Source of the DNA: Streptomyces sp. P3
GTDB lineage: Bacteria; Actinomycetota; Actinomycetes; Streptomycetales; Streptomycetaceae
Direction of reading: 5' to 3'
DNA length: 64,000 nucleotides
Assembly: GCF_003032475.1 (NCBI RefSeq)
Contig: NZ_CP028369.1
Span: forward strand, 9,672,001 to 9,736,000
Both the position numbers and the translations under genes were made by a program. The first letter of the stretch is position 1; every line of letters begins with the position of its first letter. Of this stretch, positions 26,382 through 34,270 are shown piece after piece. The notes beneath the pieces are model-generated. The model ran no database searches, had not been told where the DNA came from, and saw only the letters and a list, made by a program, of their open reading frames with translations.

Positions 26382-27483
26382 TCACCGCGGGATCTCGGCA
26401 CGATGCCGCAACGCCTGGTGCACGGACCACACCACGGCCACCAGCGGTACGGCGACCACGGCGCCGATGACCCCCGCCGCGACCGCTCCGCCGACGACGG
26501 CCAGTGCCACCACCACCGGATGCAGCCGGACGGCCCAACTCATCACGAGGGGATGCAGGAGGTGGCCCTCGATCTGACCGATGACCACGATCAGGGCCAC
26601 GACCAGCAACGCGATGAGAGGCCCTTTCGACGCGAGGGCGATGACGGCAGCGACGGCCAGGGCGATCGGTGAGCCGATCAGCGGGATGAACGCCGCCAGG
26701 AACTCCAGGAGCGCCAACGGGACGGCCAGCGGTACGCCGAGGGCGGACAACGCGATGCCCACGAGGACCGCGTTGATCACGGCGACCAGCAGGATGCCGT
26801 GCGTGTAGCCGGTGAACGTCCGCCAGGCGGCCTGGCCCATGAGCGTGAACTGGCGCCGTGCTCCGTCGGGCAGTTGGTCGCACACCCACTGCCACTGCCG
26901 GTCGCCGGAGTAGGTGAAGAAGATTCCGCAGAACAGGGCCAGGGCGAGCACGGTCAGTACCTCGACCAGTCGGCCGGCCCCGCTGAGCGCCGTACTGATG
27001 AGGGTGGAACGGTGACTCGACAGGAGGTCGCCGATCCGGGACTGGAGATCGTCGAACGCGTCCGGGGGAAGCCGGAAAGGAGGGTCCTCCAGCTGCCGCT
27101 CGATCCGGTCGACGCCCGCGGCGAACTCCTTCTCCAGCCCGCTTCGCTGATCGGCCGCGGTCTCGCCCACCAGGGCCAGCACGCCGAGGACGAGGACGAC
27201 CGCGCCGATGAACGCCCGTGGCCACCGCGAGCGGCCGGGGCATGAGCCGGGCCAGGAGACCGGCCACCGGGCGGAGCACGGCGGTGACGACGAGGCCGAG
27301 GAAGACGGCGACGGCGATCCGGTGGAACTGTCCGAGCACGGAGAAGGCGACGCGGACGACGACGCCGACGGCGATGATCCTCCACGCGTAGGCGGCCGCG
27401 GTCCGCAACAGACCCGGAACGCGCGGCCCTGCGCCGCCGCGCCGCCCGAGCGGCGCAGCGGGCTCATCGGAGGGTGTGGACAT
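26382..27483 (-). pseudogene. AI-2E-family permease gene with a single frameshift
   Basis: The N-terminal part (MSTPSDEPAAPLGRR, first membrane segments, ending LMPRPLAVATG) and the C-terminal part (from AFIGAVVLVLGVLALVGE to RHRAEIPR) are in different frames. Removing one G from the GGG run complementary to 27215-27217 joins them as LAVATAFIGAVVLVLG, giving a normal AI-2E/PerM protein of about 366 residues. The typical motifs FIPLIGSPIALAVAAVIAL and IEGHLLHPLVMS are intact. Relatives include AI-2 exporters and sodium/proton antiporters. Either the gene is recently inactivated or the base is a sequencing error. The start ATG at 27483 has a poor ribosome site. Confidence 0.8.
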
Positions 27484-27749
27484 CTCATGCCGATACCACG
27501 TGTCCACCGCCGGATCGCGGTGGCGGCCCGGAGTTCCCCCTGAAGGCCGTACCGGCCGGGGCGGAAGGGGCGGGTGCCCGACCCGATCGGGTGTCGCGCG
27601 GTGACCGACCACACGGATCCCGCAGGTGCTGATCGTGTCGTGAACGGCCGGCCGGACCGGCGTTCGGGGGGCGGCGGTGGCGGGCGTTGGTAGCGTCGGC
27701 CTGTGCCGTGCCGGCCGGTACGGTGTGCCGCTCGACCGAGAGAGACCGC

Positions 27750-28679
27750 ATGTCCCCGACGATCCGCAGGGCAGTGATCCCTGCCGCCGGACTGGGCTCC
27801 CGTCTGCTGCCCCTGACCAAGGCGACCCCCAAGGAGATGCTCCCGGTCGGCGACAAGCCGGTCATCGAGCACACCGTGCGCGAGCTGGTGGACTCCGGGA
27901 TCACCGACATCACCATCGTCGTCTCCGGCGGCAAGAGCCTCATCCAGGACCATTTCCGGCCCAACCCCGCCCTTGTCGCCCAGCTTCGCGCGGACGGCAA
28001 GACGGCCTACGCGGACGCCGTGGAGGAGGTCGCCGAGCTGGCCCGGCGGGGCCACATCACCTACCTCGACCAGCACGGCCCGTACGGCAACGGCACCCCC
28101 GTGCTCAATGCCGCCCGCGCCTTCGGCGACGAGCCCGTCCTGGTGCTGTGGCCCGACGACGTCTTCGTGGCGGACGTGCCCCGCGCGCAACAGCTGATCC
28201 GCGCCTACGAACTGACGGGGTGTCCGGTCCTGGCCCTGCTGCCGATGGACCCGGGCGATTCCCAGCGCTACGGCGTGCCCATCGTCAAGGAGGACCTCGG
28301 AGGGGGCACCCTGCGCATCACCGGCCTGGTCGAGAAGCCCCGGCCCGCCGACGCCCCGTCGTCGTACGCGGCCATCGGCGGCTACGTCGTCACCCCCGGC
28401 ATCATCGACGAACTGCGCGAGCAGACCCGGCGCTGGTACGAGCACCGGACCGGCGAGGTCTACCTGACCGACGCGATCAACGCCTACGCCGCCACCCGCG
28501 CGGTGTACGGGCAGGTCATCCAGGGGCGTTGGTACGACACCGGCAACCCGGCCGACTACCTCGTCGCGCAGATGGCGTTCGCGCTCGCTCATCCCGAGTA
28601 CGGGCCGGTCCTGCGGGGCCTGGTCGCCGGACTCGATGCCGACCGCGGCGCCGGCCACCGGCCGCAGACCGGCTCCTGA
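27750..28679 (+). CDS. galU: UTP-glucose-1-phosphate uridylyltransferase
   Basis: 309 residues from an ATG at 27750, after CGAGAGAGA. It is a nucleotidyltransferase fold with the signature AVIPAAGLGSRLLPLTKATP, then KEMLPVGDKPVIEH, VLWPDDVF, LVEKPRPADAPS and GRWYDTGNPADYL, all standard for bacterial GalU. It makes UDP-glucose from UTP and glucose-1-phosphate for polysaccharide and glycolipid synthesis. It is a single gene ending at a very strong hairpin shared with the convergent STAS gene. Confidence 0.95.
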   Translation: MSPTIRRAVIPAAGLGSRLLPLTKATPKEMLPVGDKPVIEHTVRELVDSGITDITIVVSGGKSLIQDHFRPNPALVAQLRADGKTAYADAVEEVAELARRGHITYLDQHGPYGNGTPVLNAARAFGDEPVLVLWPDDVFVADVPRAQQLIRAYELTGCPVLALLPMDPGDSQRYGVPIVKEDLGGGTLRITGLVEKPRPADAPSSYAAIGGYVVTPGIIDELREQTRRWYEHRTGEVYLTDAINAYAATRAVYGQVIQGRWYDTGNPADYLVAQMAFALAHPEYGPVLRGLVAGLDADRGAGHRPQTGS

Positions 28680-28691
28680 TCCGCGGCTTCG

Positions 28692-28730
28692 CGCCCCGGG
28701 CCGCCCGCTCGCAGCGGGCGGCCCGGGGCG
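28692..28730. terminator. Bidirectional terminator, 18-bp perfect stem
   Basis: CGCCCCGGGCCGCCCGCT, loop CGC, then the exact complement. It lies between the convergent galU (+) and STAS (-) genes. Confidence 0.8.
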
Positions 28731-28751
28731 GCCGGCAGGTCGCAGCGGCGA

Positions 28752-29117
28752 TCAGGCGGTGAGCGCCTGCTCGACGGTGCTGTGGCAGGAGAGCACCGCG
28801 TCGAGTCCGACGAGCTGGACGACCCGTGCCACCGATTCCTGGGCGGCGGCCAGGCGCAGCCACCCCTCGCCGGCGCTCACGCGCTGGTGAACCTGGACGA
28901 ACACGTTGATGCCGCTGGAGTCCAGGAAGGTCACGCCGCTGAGGTCCGCCACGATCCGGTGCCTCTGATCATCGTTGCGGGACAGCAGTGCCTCGCTCAG
29001 CACGTCCTTGACGTCGTGATCGATCTCGCCGCGCAGGATCACGACACGGATGTCGCCGACGCTGGCGTGTTCGACGGACAGCCGGTCGGATCGGCCCGTT
29101 TCCTGGTTGTCAGTCAC
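28752..29117 (-). CDS. STAS-domain anti-anti-sigma factor
   Basis: 121 residues from a GTG at 29117, with GAGGAAA upstream. It is a STAS fold with IRVVILRGEIDHD, then IVADLSGVTFLDSSGINVFV. The DSSG motif contains the Ser expected to be phosphorylated by an RsbW-like kinase and dephosphorylated by SpoIIE-type phosphatases. It is divergent from an anti-sigma-type ATPase gene (29317), which is its likely partner, and so belongs to a partner-switching system. Confidence 0.92.
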   Translation of the reverse strand: MTDNQETGRSDRLSVEHASVGDIRVVILRGEIDHDVKDVLSEALLSRNDDQRHRIVADLSGVTFLDSSGINVFVQVHQRVSAGEGWLRLAAAQESVARVVQLVGLDAVLSCHSTVEQALTA

Positions 29118-29215
29118 CGTTTCCTCAATCGCGCCCAGGCTGCCGGGGGCAGCGTCTGTGAGAGCAATTCTGCCGCACGTCCCCGGCCGAATGCTCCCGA
29201 CCGGCTGTGCCGAAG

Positions 29216-29263
29216 AACACGGCCCGTGACATGCGTGACAACACGGCCCGTGACATGCGTGAC
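29216..29263 (+). repeat. 24-bp tandem duplication in a divergent promoter region
   Basis: Two exact 24-bp units (29216-29239 and 29240-29263), each with the dyad CACGGCCCGTG and the element GTGACATGCGTGAC. They lie between the STAS and HATPase starts, so they are probably binding sites or a recent duplication of one. Confidence 0.85.
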
Positions 29264-29316
29264 AACGTGGCGGGTACACGCACACCCGTGAGTGGGGAGC
29301 AGAAGGACGATGCCTG

Positions 29317-29772
29317 GTGGAATCGCGATCCGACGACGAGGGCGGCACGGGGCCCGGCACTGGGCTGATCGAGGCTGGGTACGCTCTGGCAGGAGGCGAC
29401 GGGTGCATCGCGCAGGCCCGTCGGGACGCCGCCGACTTCCTCGCGAGGGCCCGTGACGAGCGCGGTGTGGACGTCTCCGCGCGCGCGATGGACCTGACCC
29501 GGCTGGTGGTCAGCGAGCTGGTCACCAATGTCCGCAAGTACGCGCCGGGACCGGCGTTGATGCGGCTGCGCGTCACCGGAGCCATGGTGGAGGTCGTGGT
29601 CCAGGACAGCGATCGCACCGTGCCCGCGGTGGAGGCCGCCGACCCCGGCCGGATAGGCCGCCACGGCCTGGAGATCGTCCAGGCCGTCGCCCATGACCTC
29701 GTCGTCGAGCGGCAGCCGGACGGCAAACGCGTCATCGCCCGCATCGTCCTCGCGGACCCGGCCGCGCGGTGA
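29317..29772 (+). CDS. RsbW-like ATP-binding anti-sigma/serine kinase
   Basis: 151 residues, GTG start at 29317, with AGAAGGA upstream. It is a GHKL ATPase: the N-box is VSELVTNVRKYAPG near residues 68-81, then VEVVVQDSDRTVP and the G-box GRIGRHGLEIVQAVA. The size fits single-domain HATPase_c regulators that phosphorylate STAS proteins or hold sigma factors. The divergent STAS gene 200 bp away is the natural partner. No cognate SigB-type sigma factor is in the window. Confidence 0.9.
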   Translation: MESRSDDEGGTGPGTGLIEAGYALAGGDGCIAQARRDAADFLARARDERGVDVSARAMDLTRLVVSELVTNVRKYAPGPALMRLRVTGAMVEVVVQDSDRTVPAVEAADPGRIGRHGLEIVQAVAHDLVVERQPDGKRVIARIVLADPAAR

Positions 29773-29950
29773 CGCCGCGGCTCGCCGCCCCGCGGGAGGC
29801 CCCTCGTGACGACCGCCTCGCGCGCCGAGTGCGGTTCCGCCATCGCCGACGCATCGCCCGCGCGCGAGTGCGGGCCGTCGGGCGTACCGGCGCGGGAGGA
29901 GCCCTCCCGGCGAGCTGCGGTGCCCGGACCCGCGTGCTCGTCGGCTTCGG

Positions 29951-31318
29951 TCAGCGCCGCCGCGCGAGCTGTTCCACCCGGTCGTGGAGACGTTCGACGT
30001 GTCGTTCTGATTCCGGCTTCATCAGGACGCTGCGGAGAACGCGTGCGCCGTCGACGTCCGCGATGATCTCGGGGTGGCGGACCGTGAACGCCTCACGACC
30101 GGCTTTGAGGGTGCTCAGGAACACCGGATCGGCGTCGTCCATCCCGTCCGTCAGCACCCGCGCGGACGCGGCGTCGACGGCGGACAGGGTGGCGGGTGCC
30201 ACGGTCGGGAAGTACCCGACGATGTCCAACTCCGGCCGCTGGTACAGCTTCAGCACGTCGGACTGCGAGATGAGGTCGGCCCACCGCAGTGCGGCCCGGC
30301 GGCCGGCTGCCAGCACGCGGCCGAGACCGGCGGGGGTGGGCGGGATGAGGCGGAAGGTGAGCCACAGCGCGGCGGCCGAGGCGCCCGCGCGCGAGCACTC
30401 CAGGCTGATCTCGCCGAGGTGGAGTTCGGTGGAGGTGAAGTAGGTGTAGGGCGAGTCGTGCAGGTAGAAGCGCCCCACTTCGGGGTCGCGGAAGAGGACG
30501 GCCCCGCAGCCGTAGGGCTGGAGTCCGTGCTTGTGCGGGTCGACGACGATCGAGTCGCACCGGGAGATCGCCTGCCAGGGTTCGGGCGGGAGCCCCTCGG
30601 GGCCGTCGGCGCCGGCGAGGAGGGTGAAGAAACCCCCGTAGGCGGCGTCGACATGGAGGCGTACGCCGTAGCGGTCCCGCAGGGCGAGCGCCCGGTGGAT
30701 CGGGTCGACGGCGCCCAGTCCGGTGGTCCCCGCGGTGAGGACGACGGTGCCGACGTCTCCGCTGCGAAGGACGTCCTCCAGGGCGTCGAGGTCCATGCGG
30801 CCCCCCGCGTCGGTGGGGACCGGGTGGCCCTTCATTCCGAGGACGTGGCACATACGGCCGTGGGTGTAGTGGGCTTCGGCACTGTAGGCGACTCCGCGAC
30901 CGGGGTGGAGTTCCCGGGCGACGAAGAGGGCCTCGAGGTTGGCGATCGTGCCGCTGGTGGTGAGGTGGCCCAGGTGGGTGTCGTAGCCGAACATGGCGGC
31001 GAGCTGCGCGACGGCCTCGCGCTCCATCGCCGCGGTGGCCGGCCCGCCGTCCAGGGCGTGGTTGTTGGGGTTGATCAGCATGGCGGTGAGGTGGCCGACC
31101 ACCGCGGCGGGGTGCGGGGGCTTGAGCATCTGGCCCGCGTAGTGCGGGTGGAAGAAGGGATAGTTGTCCTTGGTCAGCCGGCCGGTGAACTCCTGGAAGG
31201 CCGAGGCGAAGCGCTCGTCGTCGACGTGCAGGGAAGGGTGCGGCTCGTACGGGCTGTAGGTGTCCTCCCACTCCTGTATGGCGTGGGTGGCCCGGCCGAG
31301 CCAGTGCTGCAGGTCCAT
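29951..31318 (-). CDS. PLP-dependent group II decarboxylase-like enzyme
   Basis: 455 residues from an ATG at 31318, preceded by AGAAGGGG. It is a fold-type I PLP enzyme: TTSGTIANLEALFVARE, YSAEAHYTHGRMCHVLGM, LHVDAAYGGFF, and SIVVDPHKHGLQPYGCG with Lys263 as the Schiff-base lysine. The best match by eye is the tyrosine/aspartate/glutamate decarboxylase group. The C-terminal region (about 330-455) is shorter and more diverged than in glutamate decarboxylases, so the substrate is uncertain. It is divergent from a MarR regulator, with a dyad-rich operator between them, so it is probably under MarR control. Confidence 0.85.
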   Translation of the reverse strand: MDLQHWLGRATHAIQEWEDTYSPYEPHPSLHVDDERFASAFQEFTGRLTKDNYPFFHPHYAGQMLKPPHPAAVVGHLTAMLINPNNHALDGGPATAAMEREAVAQLAAMFGYDTHLGHLTTSGTIANLEALFVARELHPGRGVAYSAEAHYTHGRMCHVLGMKGHPVPTDAGGRMDLDALEDVLRSGDVGTVVLTAGTTGLGAVDPIHRALALRDRYGVRLHVDAAYGGFFTLLAGADGPEGLPPEPWQAISRCDSIVVDPHKHGLQPYGCGAVLFRDPEVGRFYLHDSPYTYFTSTELHLGEISLECSRAGASAAALWLTFRLIPPTPAGLGRVLAAGRRAALRWADLISQSDVLKLYQRPELDIVGYFPTVAPATLSAVDAASARVLTDGMDDADPVFLSTLKAGREAFTVRHPEIIADVDGARVLRSVLMKPESERHVERLHDRVEQLARRR

Positions 31319-31374
31319 GGACGTGTCCCCTTCTCCGATTGCTGCGCGGTGGTGGGTCGCATCGTAGGCCTTTG

Positions 31375-31408
31375 TTGACTGCTCAGCAATTGATTGCTCA
31401 GCAATTGA
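31375..31408. promoter_or_regulatory. Probable MarR operator
   Basis: Two copies of TGCTCAGCAATTGA (31380-31393 and 31395-31408), 15 bp apart. They create the dyad TTGCTCAGCAA and CAATTG palindromes. It is AT-rich in a GC-rich background and lies between the divergent decarboxylase and marR genes. A TTGACT at 31375 may be a -35 hexamer. Confidence 0.7.
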
Positions 31409-31495
31409 GACATCGGTAGGTGAGCAGGCAGTAAAGTCGGGGAAGCAGCGGACCCTCGTCAGGAGGGGCCTTCGATCAGGGGAGGACGTCGACAC

Positions 31496-31978
31496 GTGGA
31501 TGCGGCCGACCGGCAGGGCGACGAGGCCGCCCGTGCCGCCAACAGCTCGCTCGTGCACGACTTCGGGCTGCTGATCAAGACCGCCACCCGGCTGGAGCAG
31601 CGGATCGACGGCGACCTGCGGCGGGAGTGCGGGATCAGCCACACGATGTTCGAGGTCCTCATCAGGCTCTGTCGCCGGCCGGGAGAAGAGGTCACCCAAC
31701 GCGTGCTCGCCGACGACCTCACGCTGACCAGCAGCGGTGTGACGCGCCTGATCGACCGCATGGAAGAGGCCGCCGTGGCCCGCCGTGTGCCGTCACCCGA
31801 GGACCGCCGGAGTGTGCTGGTCGAGGTCACCGACCACGGTCGCTCCGTCTTCCTGCGGGCGGCCGAGGTGCACGCGCAGGTCGTCGAGCGGTACTTCGTC
31901 ACGCCGGTGCCCCCGGGCGACTACCCGAGACTGACCGGCTCGCTCGGCGAGATCCACAAGGCGCTGCGCGACGACTGA
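31496..31978 (+). CDS. MarR-family transcriptional regulator
   Basis: 160 residues from a GTG at 31496. It has a winged helix-turn-helix core at about 40-115: ISHTMFEVLIRLCRRPG, VLADDLTLTSSGVTRLIDRM and the wing RVPSPEDRRSVLVEVTDHG. Flanking helices give the MarR dimer. It presumably represses itself and the divergent PLP decarboxylase through the repeated sites at 31380-31408. The ligand is unknown; such pairs often answer to small aromatic or amine compounds. Confidence 0.92.
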   Translation: MDAADRQGDEAARAANSSLVHDFGLLIKTATRLEQRIDGDLRRECGISHTMFEVLIRLCRRPGEEVTQRVLADDLTLTSSGVTRLIDRMEEAAVARRVPSPEDRRSVLVEVTDHGRSVFLRAAEVHAQVVERYFVTPVPPGDYPRLTGSLGEIHKALRDD

Positions 31979-32200
31979 GGGGTGCGGGGCCGGTCGCCAG
32001 GGTGCGTCAGCGGTCGGACTTCCAGGTGACCCGCGGCCCGGCGGGGTCTCTCCCGTGCGGCCGCGCCGCCCCTCTCGGCCGTCCGCCGCCCGGCCCTCGG
32101 CGCGACGGGGGCGTCGGGTGCGGGGCCCCGACGCGGAGGTCCCGGACCGCGGGCAGGCCGGCGAAAGGCCCGGGCGCGGGGCTGTTCTACGCTGCCCCTC

Positions 32201-32578
32201 ATGTTCGCCAAGTTGCAGTGTGCGGTGCTGGACTGCGTCGACGTCCTCGAGCTGTCCCGGTTCTATCAGGCGCTCCTCGGCGGCGTCGTGAACCGGCCCG
32301 ATCCACGGTGGTCGCTCGGTGAGGACTGGGCGACGCTGCACACCGACGGCGGGTTCGTGCTGGCCTTCCAGCGGGTGGAGGACTATCAGCCGCCTCGGTG
32401 GCCGGATCCTGCCCGCCCTCAGCAGTTCCATCTCGATCTGGGGGTGGAAGATCTGGACCGGGCCAAGGAGAGCGTCCTCGGTCTGGGCGGCACCCTTCTC
32501 GACGAAGGCGGCGACCGGCGGAGCTGGCGCGTCTTCGCGGACCCCGCAGGGCACCCCTTCTGCCTCGTCCGGGACTGA
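32201..32578 (+). CDS. VOC-family (glyoxalase/bleomycin-resistance fold) protein
   Basis: 125 residues from an ATG at 32201. It has two beta-alpha-beta-beta-beta repeats: LQCAVLDCVDVLELSRFYQALLG in the first, and QQFHLDLGVEDLDRAKESVLGLG in the second, ending SWRVFADPAGHPFCLVRD. This is the common standalone VOC type without an assigned substrate. It could be a binding or resistance protein or a small dioxygenase. It is preceded by a 222-bp gap in which I see nothing. Confidence 0.87.
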   Translation: MFAKLQCAVLDCVDVLELSRFYQALLGGVVNRPDPRWSLGEDWATLHTDGGFVLAFQRVEDYQPPRWPDPARPQQFHLDLGVEDLDRAKESVLGLGGTLLDEGGDRRSWRVFADPAGHPFCLVRD

Positions 32579-32722
32579 ACGGGAAGACGATCGTTTCGAG
32601 GTGGCGGGGCCGATCTCTCCCCTCGGGCCATCGACGACCCGCCGAAGTGAACTGACCCCCGGCAGCACCTCGAGTCTTCGCTCCCGCGTCGGCCGCCCGT
32701 CGGAAGGAGAGGTGCGGTGACG

Positions 32723-32789
32723 CGGGGCGGCCAGGCGTTTCCCACGGCACGGGCAACGGGACAACCCCGGGAAACGCCTGGTCGCCCCG
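32723..32789. repeat. Long inverted repeat with GTTTCCC/GGGAAAC core
   Basis: Arms 32723-32743 and 32769-32789 are complementary over 21 bp with one mismatch. The inner 13 bp (CCAGGCGTTTCCC) are perfect, and the loop is 25 bp. It lies in the 307-bp gap between the VOC gene and a secreted-protein gene. It could be a terminator or a regulatory structure, and it resembles the repeat at 34098-34143. Confidence 0.7.
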
Positions 32790-32885
32790 GGTCCACGACG
32801 GCAACCTGAGCATCGCCGATCTCCAGGGAGCGCCGCCGCACGGTGCGTCGGCCCCGGGACGGGACTCACGTAGGGATCTGGGCCA

Positions 32886-33383
32886 GTGATCAGTTGGAAT
32901 CGTGTTACGTCCGCCGCGCGGCGGTCCGTCCGGGGCAGGGCCCTGTCCACGGCTGCGGCCGCGGCGCTGCTCGCAGGCGGCATGACGCTCCTCGGGCCCG
33001 CGGGCTCGGCGCAGGCGGCCGCTTCGGACTGCGAGGGCGGCAGGAACGGGTTCATCGACATCTCCGACAACGCCTACGACACCGCCGCCCGCCAGGTGAC
33101 GCTGTGGAGCGAGGGCATCAACATCAGCGTGCAGTACGGCAACATCCGCGGTGTCCAGCGCGGTTGGGCGCTCATCGCCGGCGACGTGCAGCCGGGCAAC
33201 CAGGTCTGGCTGGACTGGACCCGGGACGGCGGCCGCACCTGGATCCAGTGCGGGCCGTTCACCTCACGGGGCGGCGAGAACAAGACGAGCGCGGCCCAGC
33301 GCACCAGTACGGACGCCAACTGGAAGTTCCGCGCGTGCGGTTCGACCCGGTCCGGCATCCACTGCACCGACCCGTGGTGGTAG
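32886..33383 (+). CDS. Small secreted protein of unknown function
   Basis: 165 residues from a GTG at 32886. It has a long signal peptide with Arg-rich start (SAARRSVRGRALSTAAAAAL) and cleavage near SAQA-AAS. The mature domain of about 115 residues has four Cys (C-EGG, QC-GPF, AC-GST, HC-TDPWW), probably two disulfides. A VQRGWALIAGDVQPGNQVWLDWTRDGG stretch looks like a beta-rich fold. I do not recognise the family. It is followed at about 100 bp by another secreted-protein gene, and both lie beside related inverted repeats. Confidence 0.78.
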   Translation: MISWNRVTSAARRSVRGRALSTAAAAALLAGGMTLLGPAGSAQAAASDCEGGRNGFIDISDNAYDTAARQVTLWSEGINISVQYGNIRGVQRGWALIAGDVQPGNQVWLDWTRDGGRTWIQCGPFTSRGGENKTSAAQRTSTDANWKFRACGSTRSGIHCTDPWW

Positions 33384-33482
33384 GCCGGCACCGGTTCGCC
33401 CGAACGCCCGCCCGCACCCGCGTGCGGATCCGCACGGCGTCCGTCCGACGACCGTGACGACGAAATCTCTTTGGAGAAGCCC

Positions 33483-33995
33483 ATGAACAAGTCACGCACC
33501 GTGCTCGCGCTCGCGACGGCCGCCCTCGTCGGGGCGCTGGGGAGTCCCGCCGTCGCCGCTTCGGCCCCCGTCGCGGCCAAGAGCGCCGGGCCGGCCCACT
33601 GCGTGCTCGTCCTCGACGAGGTGAAGCCCGGCGAGAGCACCTCCCATGTCAGCCTGCACCAGTGCTTCAACGGTCCCGACGCCTCCGCCCGGGCCGCGGC
33701 GGCCGTACCGCGGGCGGCGGCGCAGACGGAGCTGATGACCTGGTCCGAGCACGCCGACTGGGGCGGCGAGTACACCAAGGTCTACGGCAACGCCGGGCCC
33801 TGCGACGCGGCGGGCTACAGCTTCAACCCGAACAGTTGGTGGTCATCGCACCTGTCGTCGCTCCTCGTCGACGGCGGATGCACCAAGGCCTTCCTCAGCG
33901 GCCCGAGGGGCAACGGCACCTTCGGGCGCTCGGTGTCCTACGTCGGCGACACGCTCAACGACGCGGTGACGTACGTCAAGATCTGGCGCGGCTGA
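33483..33995 (+). CDS. Secreted peptidase inhibitor I36-like protein
   Basis: 170 residues; the start ATG at 33483 is chosen because TTGGAGAAG precedes it. It has a Sec signal (MNKSRTVLALATAALVGALG, cleavage after SPAVAA). The mature C-terminal half has EHADWGGEYTKVYGNAG, FNPNSWWSSHLSSLLVDGG and SYVGDTLNDAVTYVKIWRG. This is the beta-gamma-crystallin-like pattern of Streptomyces metalloproteinase-inhibitor (I36) relatives. Four Cys may pair in the mature region. An inhibitor role is by family resemblance only. Confidence 0.7.
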   Translation: MNKSRTVLALATAALVGALGSPAVAASAPVAAKSAGPAHCVLVLDEVKPGESTSHVSLHQCFNGPDASARAAAAVPRAAAQTELMTWSEHADWGGEYTKVYGNAGPCDAAGYSFNPNSWWSSHLSSLLVDGGCTKAFLSGPRGNGTFGRSVSYVGDTLNDAVTYVKIWRG

Positions 33996-34095
33996 CCGGA
34001 CCGGAGAAGGACGGCCGGAGAAAGAACTGCCGGAGGAGGACGGCCCGAGGGCGACGGCCCGAGAACGACGGCCGGAGGGGGCCGGAGCAGGTCGG
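33996..34095 (+). repeat. Degenerate 14-15 bp repeat array
   Basis: About six imperfect units related to GCCGGAGAAGGACG follow the stop codon of the I36-like gene directly and run up to the next inverted repeat. No gene is visible. Confidence 0.5.
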
Positions 34096-34097
34096 AT

Positions 34098-34143
34098 CAG
34101 GGGTTTCCCGGTCGCCACGCCAAGAGGCAACGGGAAACCCCTG
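34098..34143. repeat. Inverted repeat with GTTTCCC/GGGAAAC core, second copy
   Basis: CAGGGGTTTCCCG (34098-34110) and its exact complement (34131-34143), with a 20-bp loop. It lies about 130 bp before the NlpC/P60 gene. Its core and the GGCAACGGGA sequence near the loop are shared with the repeat at 32723-32789. Confidence 0.75.
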
Positions 34144-34270
34144 GTCCCGGCCGCCCACCGAGGCCACGGTGAGGCCTGTTCTGCTCCTGAGCCGCACGGG
34201 GGCGTGATCGAAACGCGGTCCGCACTGTCGGCGCCACGACCACGTGGCACGGCCGCGAGAGGAGTACCGG

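Noticed and set aside
26382..28658. 758-codon minus-strand frame extending through galU
   Set aside because: Only the part to about 27220 matches a permease; the rest is antisense to galU.
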